From positions 1-42,068 of the forward strand of contig WFVA01000159.1 of the NCBI GenBank assembly GCA_015491895.1: a DNA stretch of 42,068 bases, read 5' to 3'. Shown here piece after piece: positions 9,052-17,240 of this stretch (position 1 is its first letter; each line of letters begins with the position of its first letter). The translations under genes were made by a program, and so were the position numbers. The notes beneath the pieces are model-generated. The model was not told the DNA's origin, did no database searches, and worked only from the letters and a program-made list of their open reading frames with translations. The stretch is from Albidovulum sp. (GTDB lineage: Bacteria > Pseudomonadota > Alphaproteobacteria > Rhodobacterales > Rhodobacteraceae).

Positions 9052-9689
9052 TGGAGCAGATCAGACAGGCCAGAAATCTCGGCAATGAAGCCACGCGGCT
9101 CTACGAGGACCTGCGGCACAATTTCCCCGCCACCCGCAGCGCGCTGATCACGGGCTGCAATGGTGGAGAAGGCGCGACGACCCTGAGCCTTGCCCTGGCG
9201 ATCGCGGCGCACAGGCTTGACGACGCCCGCATCCTGCTGATCGATGCGGATTTCGCAAAATCGGCGCTCAGCAGGCTTGTGGGCGGCGCCGGCGCCGAGG
9301 GGCTTCGCGATCTCGGTGAAAACCCCGGGGAATTCACCGGACACCTGATCAGGATAGATGATGGCATCAGCGTGCTGCCCGCCGGCCGCCAGCCGATGGA
9401 AATGGCCGATCTGAAGAGAGACGGCACCTTGCAGGCCCTTCTCGATGCAGCGCTCGTTTCGCATGATTATATCTTCTGGGATACGGAAGCGATCAACGGC
9501 TCGGCAAACACCAAGATCCTGATGGGAGTGGTGCCGGATGTGATCCTCGCCACCGAATCGGACCGCACGCGGATGGATCATTTCTCCGCCTGCCTGCACG
9601 AGATCGCGAGCCTCCGCGCCCGGGTGCTTGCGGTTCTGCGCAACCGGGCCGGGCGGCGGGCCTTCAGCATGGGCGCCGATCAGCAATGA
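9051..9689 (+). CDS. BY-kinase-like CpsD/CapB-family ATPase with altered P-loop
   Basis: This 212-residue P-loop protein has the fold of bacterial tyrosine kinases that partner Wzz proteins. The Walker A region ITGCNGGEGATTLS (about residues 33-46) has alanine at position 42 where the family normally has the ATP-binding lysine. The Walker A' strand ILLIDADF (61-68) is intact. The Walker B strand is YIFWDTEA with D144, lacking the usual DTPP. No tyrosine cluster exists at the C-terminus (RRAFSMGADQQ). Its start overlaps the Wzz stop (TAATG), so the two are probably made in step and interact. It may be a regulatory, weakly active or inactive ATPase that controls co-polymerase assembly without phosphotyrosine cycling. 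Family placement is firm; activity is doubtful. Confidence 0.85.
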   Translation: MEQIRQARNLGNEATRLYEDLRHNFPATRSALITGCNGGEGATTLSLALAIAAHRLDDARILLIDADFAKSALSRLVGGAGAEGLRDLGENPGEFTGHLIRIDDGISVLPAGRQPMEMADLKRDGTLQALLDAALVSHDYIFWDTEAINGSANTKILMGVVPDVILATESDRTRMDHFSACLHEIASLRARVLAVLRNRAGRRAFSMGADQQ

Positions 9690-9802
9690 GGGCCAGGCCG
9701 TTTCGCAAGAGCCGGAAGGGCGCGATGCAACCACAAGAGAAACCATGGGGCAACCATTGAGGCATTCGCCCAAGCAACCACGGAGACCATATCGACAACT
9801 CT

Positions 9803-9830
9803 TTGCCTGAAGGCGATTTCCGGCTATACT
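9803..9830 (+). promoter_or_regulatory. Candidate sigma70-type promoter before the GH43-like gene
   Basis: TTGCCT (9803-9808) and TATACT (9825-9830) are 16 bp apart, a good housekeeping-type match. Transcription would start near 9837, leaving a leader of about 58 bases that contains the phased TTTCAA copies. It would give the genes from 9895 their own transcription start inside the cluster. Confidence 0.42.
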
Positions 9831-9849
9831 CGGCTTGGTATTCTATTGA

Positions 9850-9890
9850 TTTCAAATTCTGTTTTCATTGCCCTTTCAAGAGGTTTTCAA
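9850..9890. repeat. Four in-phase TTTCAA-type hexamers
   Basis: TTTCAA at 9850-9855, TTTCAT at 9863-9868, TTTCAA at 9874-9879 and TTTCAA at 9885-9890 are spaced 13, 11 and 11 bp. They lie between the candidate promoter and the ATG at 9895. The spacing suggests a multi-site protein target, or a leader element; the role is inferred. Confidence 0.35.
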
Positions 9891-9894
9891 GGTC

Positions 9895-11025
9895 ATGATC
9901 CTTCGTTCATCGCTTCTTGCCGTGTCAGCCCTCATCGCCCTTGCCGCCACCGGCACGCTGGATGGATGCGTCCCGGAGGAAGAGGCCGCCCGCACCGGAC
10001 CGCAGAGCGCCGCCCCATCCGCTGCGGCGGACACCCGGCCGGAAACCGCGGCGCCCGAAAATGTGGTGGCGGAGGGCTCCACGCCGGGCATCCGGAAATA
10101 CGGCATCTTCTACACCGGCAGCGTGATCGCTTCGGATCCGAGCATCGTCAGGACACCCGAAGGTTACGCTATGTTCTACACCGATCTTGACGTGCGCCGG
10201 AACAGAACGGCCATCGCCCGGGCGGATTCGCGCGATGGCATCAACTGGAGCACCGGCTGGGTGAAGAACGGCATCAAGGGGCTGGTAATCGCCGGGCGCG
10301 ATGGCGAATGGGATGAAAACGTCGAATCCCCCGCCGCGCTCGAGGTGGGCGGCAAATGGATGCTCTATTTCTCCGGCTACCGCGACAAGGGCACGCCCAT
10401 CAAGGGCTTTCCCGCCGCGCTCTGGCTGGCCACATCGCAGAACGGCAGGGATTTCACCCGCGCCTCCTCCGATCCGGTGATGCGCCCCACGAAAGGGTGG
10501 TATGACAATGACGCCGTCTACAGCCCCACCCTCCTCCATGAAGGTGGCACCTATTACATGATCTATGTGGGCCATGCCTATACGGATACGTCAAAGATCC
10601 CCGGCGGCGGGGTTTTCCTGCTCTCGGCCACATCTGCTGACGGGGTGAACTGGAAGAAGGATGAAAGGCCCGTGGCCCGGCCGGGGCAATTCCCCGACTG
10701 GCGGCGCGAGGGGATCGCCGAACCTTATCTCGTGAAGAAGGGGCCGGGGGAATACCTGCTGTTCTATACCGGGCTTCAGGGCGAGAAGCGCGCGATCGGG
10801 GTTGCCACGGCGCCAACGCCGCGCGGCCCCTGGGATTTCGGCTCGAAGCCGATCATCCTGCCCGGCCCCAGAGGCGCGCCGGACGAGCACCAGGTGCTGG
10901 CGCCGGCGGCGGTTGTCGAGGGGGGGAAGGTCAGGCTCTGGTTCCTCGGGGCGAACAGGAAGGAGATGCTCAGGATCGGTTATGCCGAGGGCACGGTGCG
11001 GGAGATGCTGGAGGAGAGCCGCTGA
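9895..11025 (+). CDS. GH43-like five-bladed beta-propeller lipoprotein
   Basis: This 376-residue exported protein has a hydrophobic signal (residues 4-20) ending in LDGC with cysteine 25, so it is probably a lipoprotein, although Asp at -2 is unusual for a lipobox. A low-complexity Ala/Pro/Glu linker follows. The rest resembles the GH43/GH32/GH130 propeller group, with repeated blade motifs: IASDPSIVRTPEGYAMFYTD (the DP aspartate would be the general base), ESPAALEVGGKWMLYFSG, YSPTLLHEGGTYYMIYVG and AEPYLVKKGPGEYLLFYTG. It may trim or modify the secreted polysaccharide at the cell envelope, or bind it. It sits between the kinase-like gene and a methyltransferase within the cluster. Substrate and catalytic competence are not established. 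Confidence 0.8.
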   Translation: MILRSSLLAVSALIALAATGTLDGCVPEEEAARTGPQSAAPSAAADTRPETAAPENVVAEGSTPGIRKYGIFYTGSVIASDPSIVRTPEGYAMFYTDLDVRRNRTAIARADSRDGINWSTGWVKNGIKGLVIAGRDGEWDENVESPAALEVGGKWMLYFSGYRDKGTPIKGFPAALWLATSQNGRDFTRASSDPVMRPTKGWYDNDAVYSPTLLHEGGTYYMIYVGHAYTDTSKIPGGGVFLLSATSADGVNWKKDERPVARPGQFPDWRREGIAEPYLVKKGPGEYLLFYTGLQGEKRAIGVATAPTPRGPWDFGSKPIILPGPRGAPDEHQVLAPAAVVEGGKVRLWFLGANRKEMLRIGYAEGTVREMLEESR

Positions 11026-11035
11026 AGTGATGTGA

Positions 11036-11051
11036 TTTCAAGTATTTTCAA
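11036..11051. repeat. Pair of TTTCAA hexamers 10 bp apart
   Basis: TTTCAA at 11036-11041 and 11046-11051 lie in the short AT-rich gap before the methyltransferase gene, with the same 10-bp spacing seen at 3235-3250. Both this copy and the set at 9850 begin TGATTTCAA. Confidence 0.35.
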
Positions 11052-11073
11052 TTGCTTATTGATGGGAACGGTT

Positions 11074-11901
11074 ATGACGGAATCCGAGGAAACCGCGCAG
11101 GCGCGCGAAGCCGAGTTCTGGGATGAGGTTGTGGGGGCCGCGCAGGATAGCGACGAGGACCTCTGCGTCGGCAAGGCCGACATGTTCGATCGCACCATGC
11201 CCTGGCTCGAATACATGGATTACCCGGCCTTCCTGCAGCAGGTGTTCGATCACATCGGGATCGGGCCGGGGATGCGGGTGCTGGATCTCGGATGCGGCAA
11301 GGGCTTCCTCGCCGCGGCGCTCGCGCACAGGGGGGCGGAGGTGGATGCGATTGACATCTCGCCCAGATCCGTGGCGCGCTGCCGCGATCGGGCCGCCCTT
11401 TCGGGGATCTCGGAGCGCATCCGGTTTCACGTGATGGATTGTGAACGGCTGGAATTCGAGGATGACAGCTTCGATGCCGTCTGCGGCAGTTTCGTGCTGC
11501 ACCATCTCGATCTCGGGAAAGTGGCCGGCGAGATCGCCCGCACCCTCAAGCCCTCCGGCAGGGCCGCCTTCATCGAAACCTTCGGCCTCAATCCGATGCT
11601 GATGCTGGCGCGCGCCACCCTGCCCGGCCGTTTCGGGATCGAGAAGGCCTCGAGCGAAGATGAATACCCGCTCGACCGCCAGCGCATCGAGAGATTGCGC
11701 GCCGGCTTCCGGGGCCAGGTGGAGGCCGCCTTCCCGACGGTGGTCTTCGCCCGGATGGGCGGCTACCTGCCCTTCCTCAACAACCGCCCCGGCCTCGGAC
11801 TGCTGAAGGCCTTCGATCGCGCGGCGGCCCTGCCCGCCTTCCTGCGATCCTGGAGCTATTACGGGGTGCTCACCATGAACAGGGCGCCGGCCGCGCCATG
11901 A
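11074..11901 (+). CDS. Class I SAM-dependent methyltransferase
   Basis: This 275-residue protein has the Rossmann SAM-binding core. Motif I is MRVLDLGCGKGFLAAAL, followed by the acidic strand EVDAIDISPRSV that holds the ribose hydroxyls, then FHVMDCERLEF and the motif-IV-like FDAVCGSFVLHHLDL. The C-terminal 90 residues are less typical and may carry acceptor specificity. Enzymes of this type in polysaccharide clusters often O-methylate sugars or the chain end; here that is inferred from position only. ATG 11074 is chosen because GGGAA lies about five to nine bases upstream. An in-frame upstream ATG at 11062 has no such site. The gene is followed by a 31-base gap and a 17-codon ORF leading into the glycosyltransferase fusion. 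Confidence 0.85.
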   Translation: MTESEETAQAREAEFWDEVVGAAQDSDEDLCVGKADMFDRTMPWLEYMDYPAFLQQVFDHIGIGPGMRVLDLGCGKGFLAAALAHRGAEVDAIDISPRSVARCRDRAALSGISERIRFHVMDCERLEFEDDSFDAVCGSFVLHHLDLGKVAGEIARTLKPSGRAAFIETFGLNPMLMLARATLPGRFGIEKASSEDEYPLDRQRIERLRAGFRGQVEAAFPTVVFARMGGYLPFLNNRPGLGLLKAFDRAAALPAFLRSWSYYGVLTMNRAPAAP

Positions 11902-11932
11902 AGCGCGCCAGGCCGGCAAGGGGAGCGCAGGA

Positions 11933-11986
11933 ATGCCCGAATTCGATGAATCGATGAAGAAGATGCTTTTCAGGGAATATCCATGA
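11933..11986 (+). CDS. Possible 17-residue leader peptide
   Basis: The frame encodes [17 protein letters not shown]. Purine-rich GGGGAG lies about nine bases before its ATG, and its TGA overlaps the ATG of the following fusion gene in an ATGA junction. This layout can couple translation of the downstream gene to that of the short frame. No homologue is known to me; it could be a chance ORF, although the overlap and the ribosome site favour translation. Confidence 0.35.
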   Translation: MPEFDESMKKMLFREYP

Positions 11987-14226
11987 GTGACCCGGACGTA
12001 TCCGTGCTCATCGTCAGCCACGGCCATGGTGCCATGGTGCGCGAATGCCTGCAAAGCCTTCCGGGCTGCATGGCGGGGCTTTCGTGGGAAACCATCGTTG
12101 TCGACAATCTCGGCGAGCCTAATTTCCGTGCGCAGATCGGCAATCCGGCGGAGAATTTCACGCTGATCTCCAATCGCGAGCGCCTCGGCTTCGGCGCCAA
12201 CACCAACAGGGCGGCAAGGCAGGCGCGCGGGCGCATCCTCCTCATCCTCAATCCCGATACGCGCTGGCATTCCGGCGCGCTTGCCGATGCGATCGAATAT
12301 CTCGAAGCCGATCCGGCGCGCGGCATCGTTGCGGCGCTGCTGCTCAACAGGGATCTGAGCGTGCAGGGCAATTACCGCGCCTTCACCTCCCTGCCCTTCG
12401 TTTTCCTGCGCGGGATCGGCGCCGACGGATGGCGCCGCCAGCCAAGGCTCTATACCGAGGGCAAGCTCGAGAAGCTTTCGCTCGAGGCGCCGGCGGAGGT
12501 CGATTGGGTCTATGGCTCCTTCATGCTGATCCGCCGCGCCACCTTCGAGGCGGCGGGGGGCTTCGATGAAGGCTTCTTCATGTATTACGAGGATGTTGAT
12601 CTGTGCTACCGGCTGCGCAAGGCCGGCCTTCGCACCGTGATCTTCCCGCATTTGCGCTTCATTCACGATCACCAGCGCACGAGCTCGGAAAAGCCCTTCA
12701 GCAGCTATCGCCTCGTGCATCTCAGAAGCGTGCTGCGCTACCTCTGGAAAACGGGCGCCTGGTTCGGCAAGCCGGATGAATCCTCCTATCCCTCCGGGCC
12801 TTTCGATCCCGGGGAGAGCCGCCGCGCCCTCGCAGGCTTGAAGCCGGACAACGGCTCCGCGCGGGCCGGGGGGCGCGCTGCCGGCAGATGGGGGGTGGTC
12901 CTCTTCATCGCGGTGATGATCGGGGCCACCCTGCTCGCGGGGCTCGCCACGCGCGGGCTGCTGATGGTGCTCGGACTGCCGGTTGATACCCTGGGGCCGG
13001 CGCTTGATTTTTCCGTCCGGGCCTTTGCCGCCGCGCTCCTGCTGGCGCAATTCATGCTCCAGGAGCTTGATCCGCTGCGCCTTGGCGACAGGCGAAGGCG
13101 GGTGTTCGGCGTGATCGAATCAAGCCTGATGGCCGGTTTCCTCGTGGCGATGATACTGGTGATCTTCCGGCCGGCGCTGGCCGCGGAAATGGGGCCTGTC
13201 TATCTGCTGTTCATGCTGTTCGCAGTGCTCCTGAACGGAATCGCCACCTGGCTTTTCAGCAGCTCCATCCGCACCCCAGGGGCGCGAATCGGGATTGTCA
13301 TGGACGGCGGTTCCCTCCCCAACCGCCCTGAGAACATCCCCGAAATTCCCATAGGGCTGCAAACGGTTTCCGAGATATTTCATGCCGATGGCAGGGAGGT
13401 GGAGGACCAGGCCGGCGAGATATCGAAGGCCATCAGCGAGGATCGCCTGGATCACCTCCTGCTGCTGATGGAGGAGGCCAACGGCAGCCGTGCGCTCCCC
13501 CTCGTCACCCGGCTTTCGATGTTCGACATCCCGATCTGGTTTGCCCCGCGCGGCGGGAAGAACACCACCGCCTGCGGCGTGATCCCCCTGCGCCTGCCCA
13601 TGCGCAGCCGGGCGCGCGAGGGCATCAAGCGGGGGCTTGATCTTCTGATCAGCCTCGCCGCCCTCGCGATACTCGCCGCCCCCATGACCATGATCGCCGC
13701 CGCGATCCGGCTTGAAAGCCGCGGGCCGGTTTTCTTCGGCCAGCCCCGCCTCGGGCGCAATCAGGTGCCGTTCCTCATGCTGAAATTCCGCACCATGTAT
13801 GCCGATGCCCAGGATCGGCAGGGAAACAGGCTCACCACCACCAACGATCCGCGCATCACCCGGGTCGGCGCCTTTCTGCGCAGGACATCGCTCGATGAGC
13901 TTCCCCAGCTTCTCAATGTGATCCATGGCGACATGTCGATCGTCGGCCCGCGCCCGCTGCCGCCGGGGTTTCACTTCAAGGGCCGGGCCTTCGAGGAGAT
14001 CATCCCCGAATGGCACCACCGCACCCGCGTGCGCCCGGGAATCACCGGGCTGGCGCAGCTGCGCGGCCTGCGCGGCACGCCCGACAGCTTCGAGGAAGCG
14101 CTGGCGATGATGCGGCAGAGGGTTTCATGCGACAACCACTATATCGAGCGCTGGTCGATCTGGCTTGATCTGAGGATCCTTGTGATGACGGTCCTGAGCG
14201 GCGCCTTCATGGCTGGGGCCTATTGA
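11983..14226 (+). CDS. GT2 glycosyltransferase fused to polyprenyl-phosphate sugar-phosphate transferase
   Basis: This 747-residue protein joins two enzymes normally made separately. Residues 1 to about 265 are an inverting GT2 domain: [10 protein letters not shown] start, NPDTRWHSG, and [24 protein letters not shown] as in rhamnosyltransferase-type GT2 proteins. From about 304 come four hydrophobic segments, then a nucleotide-binding-like soluble domain (about 430-540). Next is the catalytic sugar transferase domain with its membrane helix ([16 protein letters not shown]), KFRTMY near 600, [11 protein letters not shown] near 635 with the Asp-Glu pair, and the SIVGPRPLP motif. This second half is a full-length WbaP/WcaJ-type enzyme that starts the repeat unit on undecaprenyl phosphate. 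The fused GT2 domain could add the second sugar. No frameshift or stop interrupts the junction. ATG 11983 overlaps a short upstream ORF. Confidence 0.9.
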   Translation: MSDPDVSVLIVSHGHGAMVRECLQSLPGCMAGLSWETIVVDNLGEPNFRAQIGNPAENFTLISNRERLGFGANTNRAARQARGRILLILNPDTRWHSGALADAIEYLEADPARGIVAALLLNRDLSVQGNYRAFTSLPFVFLRGIGADGWRRQPRLYTEGKLEKLSLEAPAEVDWVYGSFMLIRRATFEAAGGFDEGFFMYYEDVDLCYRLRKAGLRTVIFPHLRFIHDHQRTSSEKPFSSYRLVHLRSVLRYLWKTGAWFGKPDESSYPSGPFDPGESRRALAGLKPDNGSARAGGRAAGRWGVVLFIAVMIGATLLAGLATRGLLMVLGLPVDTLGPALDFSVRAFAAALLLAQFMLQELDPLRLGDRRRRVFGVIESSLMAGFLVAMILVIFRPALAAEMGPVYLLFMLFAVLLNGIATWLFSSSIRTPGARIGIVMDGGSLPNRPENIPEIPIGLQTVSEIFHADGREVEDQAGEISKAISEDRLDHLLLLMEEANGSRALPLVTRLSMFDIPIWFAPRGGKNTTACGVIPLRLPMRSRAREGIKRGLDLLISLAALAILAAPMTMIAAAIRLESRGPVFFGQPRLGRNQVPFLMLKFRTMYADAQDRQGNRLTTTNDPRITRVGAFLRRTSLDELPQLLNVIHGDMSIVGPRPLPPGFHFKGRAFEEIIPEWHHRTRVRPGITGLAQLRGLRGTPDSFEEALAMMRQRVSCDNHYIERWSIWLDLRILVMTVLSGAFMAGAY

Positions 14227-14278
14227 AATGCTCAAACCGCGAGATCGTCTAATCTATTGAAGAAGCGACGAAATTTGC

Positions 14279-14292
14279 AGGAGATTGAATTG
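14279..14292 (+). promoter_or_regulatory. Ribosome binding site deciding a TTG start for rfbF
   Basis: AGGAG (14279-14283) lies six bases before TTG (14290-14292). The alternative in-frame TTG at 14257 has no such site, and there is no ATG in a suitable place, so 14290 is taken as the start. Confidence 0.6.
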
Positions 14293-15102
14293 AACAGTAT
14301 CAATACTTCCGAAAATCCCTCCGATATTCCCGTCGTCATCCTGTGCGGCGGCGAGGGCACGCGGTTCGGCCAAGCCACGCAGGACCGCCCCAAGCCCCTG
14401 CTCGAAATCGGCGGCGAGCCGATCCTCGTTCATATCATGCGCATCTACGGCGATCAGGGGTTCAGGCGCTTCATCCTTTGCCTTGGCTATCGCGGCCAGA
14501 TGATAAAGGAATATTTCCTCCAGCGCGACATCCGAGAGCGCGATCTGCGCCTCGATCTCGCCCGGGGCACGCGCGAATTCCTCAACGGGGAGGACCGGCT
14601 CGACTGGGACATAACCTTCGCCGAAACCGGCGCCAGGGCCGAAACCGGCGCGCGCGTGAAGCGCATCGCCCCCTATATCGACGCGCCCCGCTTCATGCTG
14701 ACATATGGCGATGGCGTGGCCGATGTGGATCTCCACGCCCTGCTTGCCTTTCACCTGCGCCACGGCCGCACGGCCACCCTCACCGGCGTGCGGGCCAGTT
14801 CGCAATTCGGGGAGCTGAAGCTCGATGGCGATACGGTGCTTTCCTTCATCGAGAAGCCGAAGGTGAGCGCCTGCATCAACGGCGGCTTCTTCGTGATGGA
14901 GCGCCGCTTTCTCGATACCCTGCCGGAGGATCCCGGCTGCATTCTCGAGCGCGAGCCGCTCGAAAGCCTGGCCCGTGCGGGGGAGCTGAAGGTTTTCCGC
15001 CATGAAGGCTTCTGGCACTGCATGGACACCTTCAAGGATTACCGCCACCTGAACGAGCTTCACGCCAAAGGCAACGCCCCCTGGGCGGGCAAGGTGCACT
15101 GA
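14290..15102 (+). CDS. rfbF: Glucose-1-phosphate cytidylyltransferase
   Basis: This 270-residue nucleotidyltransferase makes CDP-glucose from CTP and glucose 1-phosphate, the first step to CDP-linked deoxy sugars. The N-terminal LCGGEGTRFG and the DRPKPLLEIGGEPILVHIM block are present. RfbF-type features are YGDGVADVDL (metal and sugar site), ETGARVKRI, the FIEKPK strand, CINGGFFVMERRFLD and the C-terminal HEGFWHCMDTFKDYRHLNEL. The size is close to the family norm of about 257 residues, with a short N-terminal extension. It starts with TTG, supported by a clear ribosome binding site. Its TGA overlaps the next ATG, and rfbG follows one gene later, which strengthens the assignment. Confidence 0.92.
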   Translation: MNSINTSENPSDIPVVILCGGEGTRFGQATQDRPKPLLEIGGEPILVHIMRIYGDQGFRRFILCLGYRGQMIKEYFLQRDIRERDLRLDLARGTREFLNGEDRLDWDITFAETGARAETGARVKRIAPYIDAPRFMLTYGDGVADVDLHALLAFHLRHGRTATLTGVRASSQFGELKLDGDTVLSFIEKPKVSACINGGFFVMERRFLDTLPEDPGCILEREPLESLARAGELKVFRHEGFWHCMDTFKDYRHLNELHAKGNAPWAGKVH

Positions 15103-16034
15103 TGCGCTGCCTCGTTACCGGAGCCTCCGGGTTTGTCGGCGCCTGGCTTGTGCGCGATCTCGCGGAGGCGGGCCATGCGGTGATCGCGCAGATGCGCGCC
15201 CGCCCTTCGGCCCTGTTCGGGCGGCTCGGGCTTGCCGATCACCCAAGGGTGCGGGTGCTCGAAAACGCGGCCATCCCGGAGATCGTCGGCGCGGAGGCGC
15301 CCGACGAGCTTTATCACCTGGCCGGGATGAGCCAGATCGTGGAAGCGATGGAGGCCCCGGCGCGCGTGTTCGAGGCCAATGCCCGCCTCACCTGGCAGAT
15401 GCTCGATGCCCTTCGCCGGATGGATGCGCCGCCGCGCTGCGTGATCGCCTCGAGCGACAGCATCTACGGCGAAACGGGCGGGCGCGCGGCCTGCGAGGAG
15501 GATCCCGCGAGGGCGCTCGGCCCCTATGAAATATCCAAGGCCATGGCCGACATGGCGGCGCGCACCCATGCGGCGCTCTTCGGCCTGCCGATCGTGGTGG
15601 CGCGGCTTGGCAATGTCTATGGGCCCGGCGATCCCAATACCGCCCGCCTGATCCCGAGCATCATCGGGGCCATTTGCCGGGGGGGCGTGCCGCATCTGCG
15701 CGGCGGCGGGAAGGCGGTGCGCAGCCTGCTGCATGTGCGCGATTGCACCGCGGCCCTGCGGCTCCTGGCGGCAAACGCCGGGCGCGAAGGGATCGGGGGC
15801 GAGGCGTTCAACGTTTCGGGCGCGCCGGCGATGAGCACGCTCGAGATCGCCCGCCTTGCGCTCGCCGCCTTCGGCAAGGGCGATCTCGAGCCCGAGATAA
15901 GCGCGGGCGCGCCGGGGGAAACCTCGGTCAAGGTTTCAAGCGCGGAAAAGATCGGCCGGGTGCTCGGCTGGCGGCCCGAACGCAGCCTCGAAGCGGGCCT
16001 CAGCGAAATCAGGGCATGGATGGAGGCGGGATGA
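15102..16034 (+). CDS. NAD-dependent epimerase/dehydratase, likely CDP-sugar modifying
   Basis: This 310-residue extended SDR begins MRCLVTGASGFVGAWL with the GxxGxxG loop at residues 7-13. The catalytic Y142-x3-K146 is in GPYEISKAM, and the sugar-side block is VARLGNVYGPGDPNTARLIPSII. The general pattern resembles GDP-mannose 4,6-dehydratase relatives, including SSDSIYGE and the late HVRDCTAAL. It lies between rfbF and rfbG with start-stop overlaps on both sides (TGATG before, ATGA after). It probably works on the CDP-4-keto-6-deoxyglucose that the flanking enzymes make, as a 4-reductase or epimerase. That substrate is inferred from gene order alone. Confidence 0.85.
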   Translation: MRCLVTGASGFVGAWLVRDLAEAGHAVIAQMRARPSALFGRLGLADHPRVRVLENAAIPEIVGAEAPDELYHLAGMSQIVEAMEAPARVFEANARLTWQMLDALRRMDAPPRCVIASSDSIYGETGGRAACEEDPARALGPYEISKAMADMAARTHAALFGLPIVVARLGNVYGPGDPNTARLIPSIIGAICRGGVPHLRGGGKAVRSLLHVRDCTAALRLLAANAGREGIGGEAFNVSGAPAMSTLEIARLALAAFGKGDLEPEISAGAPGETSVKVSSAEKIGRVLGWRPERSLEAGLSEIRAWMEAG

Positions 16035-17152
16035 TGGCGGGCAGCAAGTCCAGCAGCACAATCGAGGACGTGTTCGGGGGGCGCAGCGTTCTGGTGACGG
16101 GGCACACCGGCTTCAAGGGCGCCTGGCTCTGCCTCTGGCTCGAAAGCCTCGGCGCGCGGGTGACGGGCTTCAGCAACGGCATCCCGACAAGCCCGAGCGG
16201 CTTCGAGCTGATGCGCATCGGCAACCGCACGGCCGACGTGAGGGGCGAGATCACCGATCTCGAGGCGCTTGAGGCCACCATGCGCGAAGCCGCGCCGAGC
16301 GTCGTCTTCCATCTCGCGGCGCAGGCGATCGTGCGCGAAGGGTTCAGGCAGCCCCAGGAGACATTCGCAACCAATGTGATGGGCACGGTGGCCGTGCTGG
16401 AGGCGGCGCGGCGGGTGCCGGGCGTCGGGGCGGTGGTCGTCGTGACCAGCGACAAGGTCTATGACAACCAGGGCTCCGTCTGGGGCTACCGCGAGAGCGA
16501 TCCGCTGGGCGGGCATGAGCCCTACGGCACCAGCAAGGCGGCGGCCGAAATGGCGGTGATGGCCTACCGCTCGGCGGGCTTTCACAAGGCCGCCGGCTCG
16601 CCCAACCGCCCCGCCATCGCCGCGGCGCGCGCCGGCAATGTGATCGGCGGCGGCGACTGGGCGCGCGATCGGCTGATCCCCGATTTCGTGCGCGCCATCG
16701 CCGAAGGGCGCGATCAGGAGATCCGCCAGCCAAGCGCCACCCGCCCCTGGCAGCACGTGCTGGAGCCCCTCGGCGGCTATCTCATGCTGGCCGCCGCACT
16801 CCTCGAGGATGCCGCGGCTGCGCCGGCGGCAGTGAATTTCGGGCCCGGCGAGCCCTCGGCCCCGAATGTGGAAGAGGTGGCGCGCGCCTTCCTCGATCAC
16901 ATGAAACCGGCAGATACCCGCCTCATCGTGAACGAGGTGAAAGACAGCGGGGAAGCGCGCGCGCTCAGGGTCGATTCAAGCCTGGCCGAAGCGCGGCTCG
17001 GCTGGCGCCCCTGCTGGAGCGCGATGCGCGCCATCGAGGAAACCGCGCGGTGGTATGAGGCCCATCTGCGCGGCGAAGAAGACATGCGCGCCATCTCGCA
17101 GGCCCAGCTCACGCGCTACCGCGCTGAAAGCCCCGTCGCCGCCTTGCGGTGA
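16031..17152 (+). CDS. rfbG: CDP-glucose 4,6-dehydratase
   Basis: This 373-residue extended SDR turns CDP-glucose into CDP-4-keto-6-deoxyglucose. RfbG-type features are the loop VLVTGHTGFKGAWLCLWLESLGA, FHLAAQAIVREG, the strand VVVTSDKVYDN, catalytic Y165 and K169 in EPYGTSKAAAE, then ARAGNVIGGGDWARDRLIPD and the ATRPWQHVLEPLGGYL block. GHTGFKG and RPWQHVLEPL are very typical of this enzyme. ATG codons at 16031 and 16034 are both possible; GGAGG at 16022-16026 is four and seven bases away respectively. The start overlaps the preceding stop. No rfbH (C-3 dehydrase) follows: the cluster ends here and thyX lies opposite. Confidence 0.93.
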   Translation: MMAGSKSSSTIEDVFGGRSVLVTGHTGFKGAWLCLWLESLGARVTGFSNGIPTSPSGFELMRIGNRTADVRGEITDLEALEATMREAAPSVVFHLAAQAIVREGFRQPQETFATNVMGTVAVLEAARRVPGVGAVVVVTSDKVYDNQGSVWGYRESDPLGGHEPYGTSKAAAEMAVMAYRSAGFHKAAGSPNRPAIAAARAGNVIGGGDWARDRLIPDFVRAIAEGRDQEIRQPSATRPWQHVLEPLGGYLMLAAALLEDAAAAPAAVNFGPGEPSAPNVEEVARAFLDHMKPADTRLIVNEVKDSGEARALRVDSSLAEARLGWRPCWSAMRAIEETARWYEAHLRGEEDMRAISQAQLTRYRAESPVAALR

Positions 17153-17240
17153 ATGGGGGTGAATGGGCCTCCCCGTTCGTCAGGGCTATGCGGGTTGCAG
17201 GATGCTGGGGGCGTGTGGGGTGCAAGGCTGAACCGGCATC

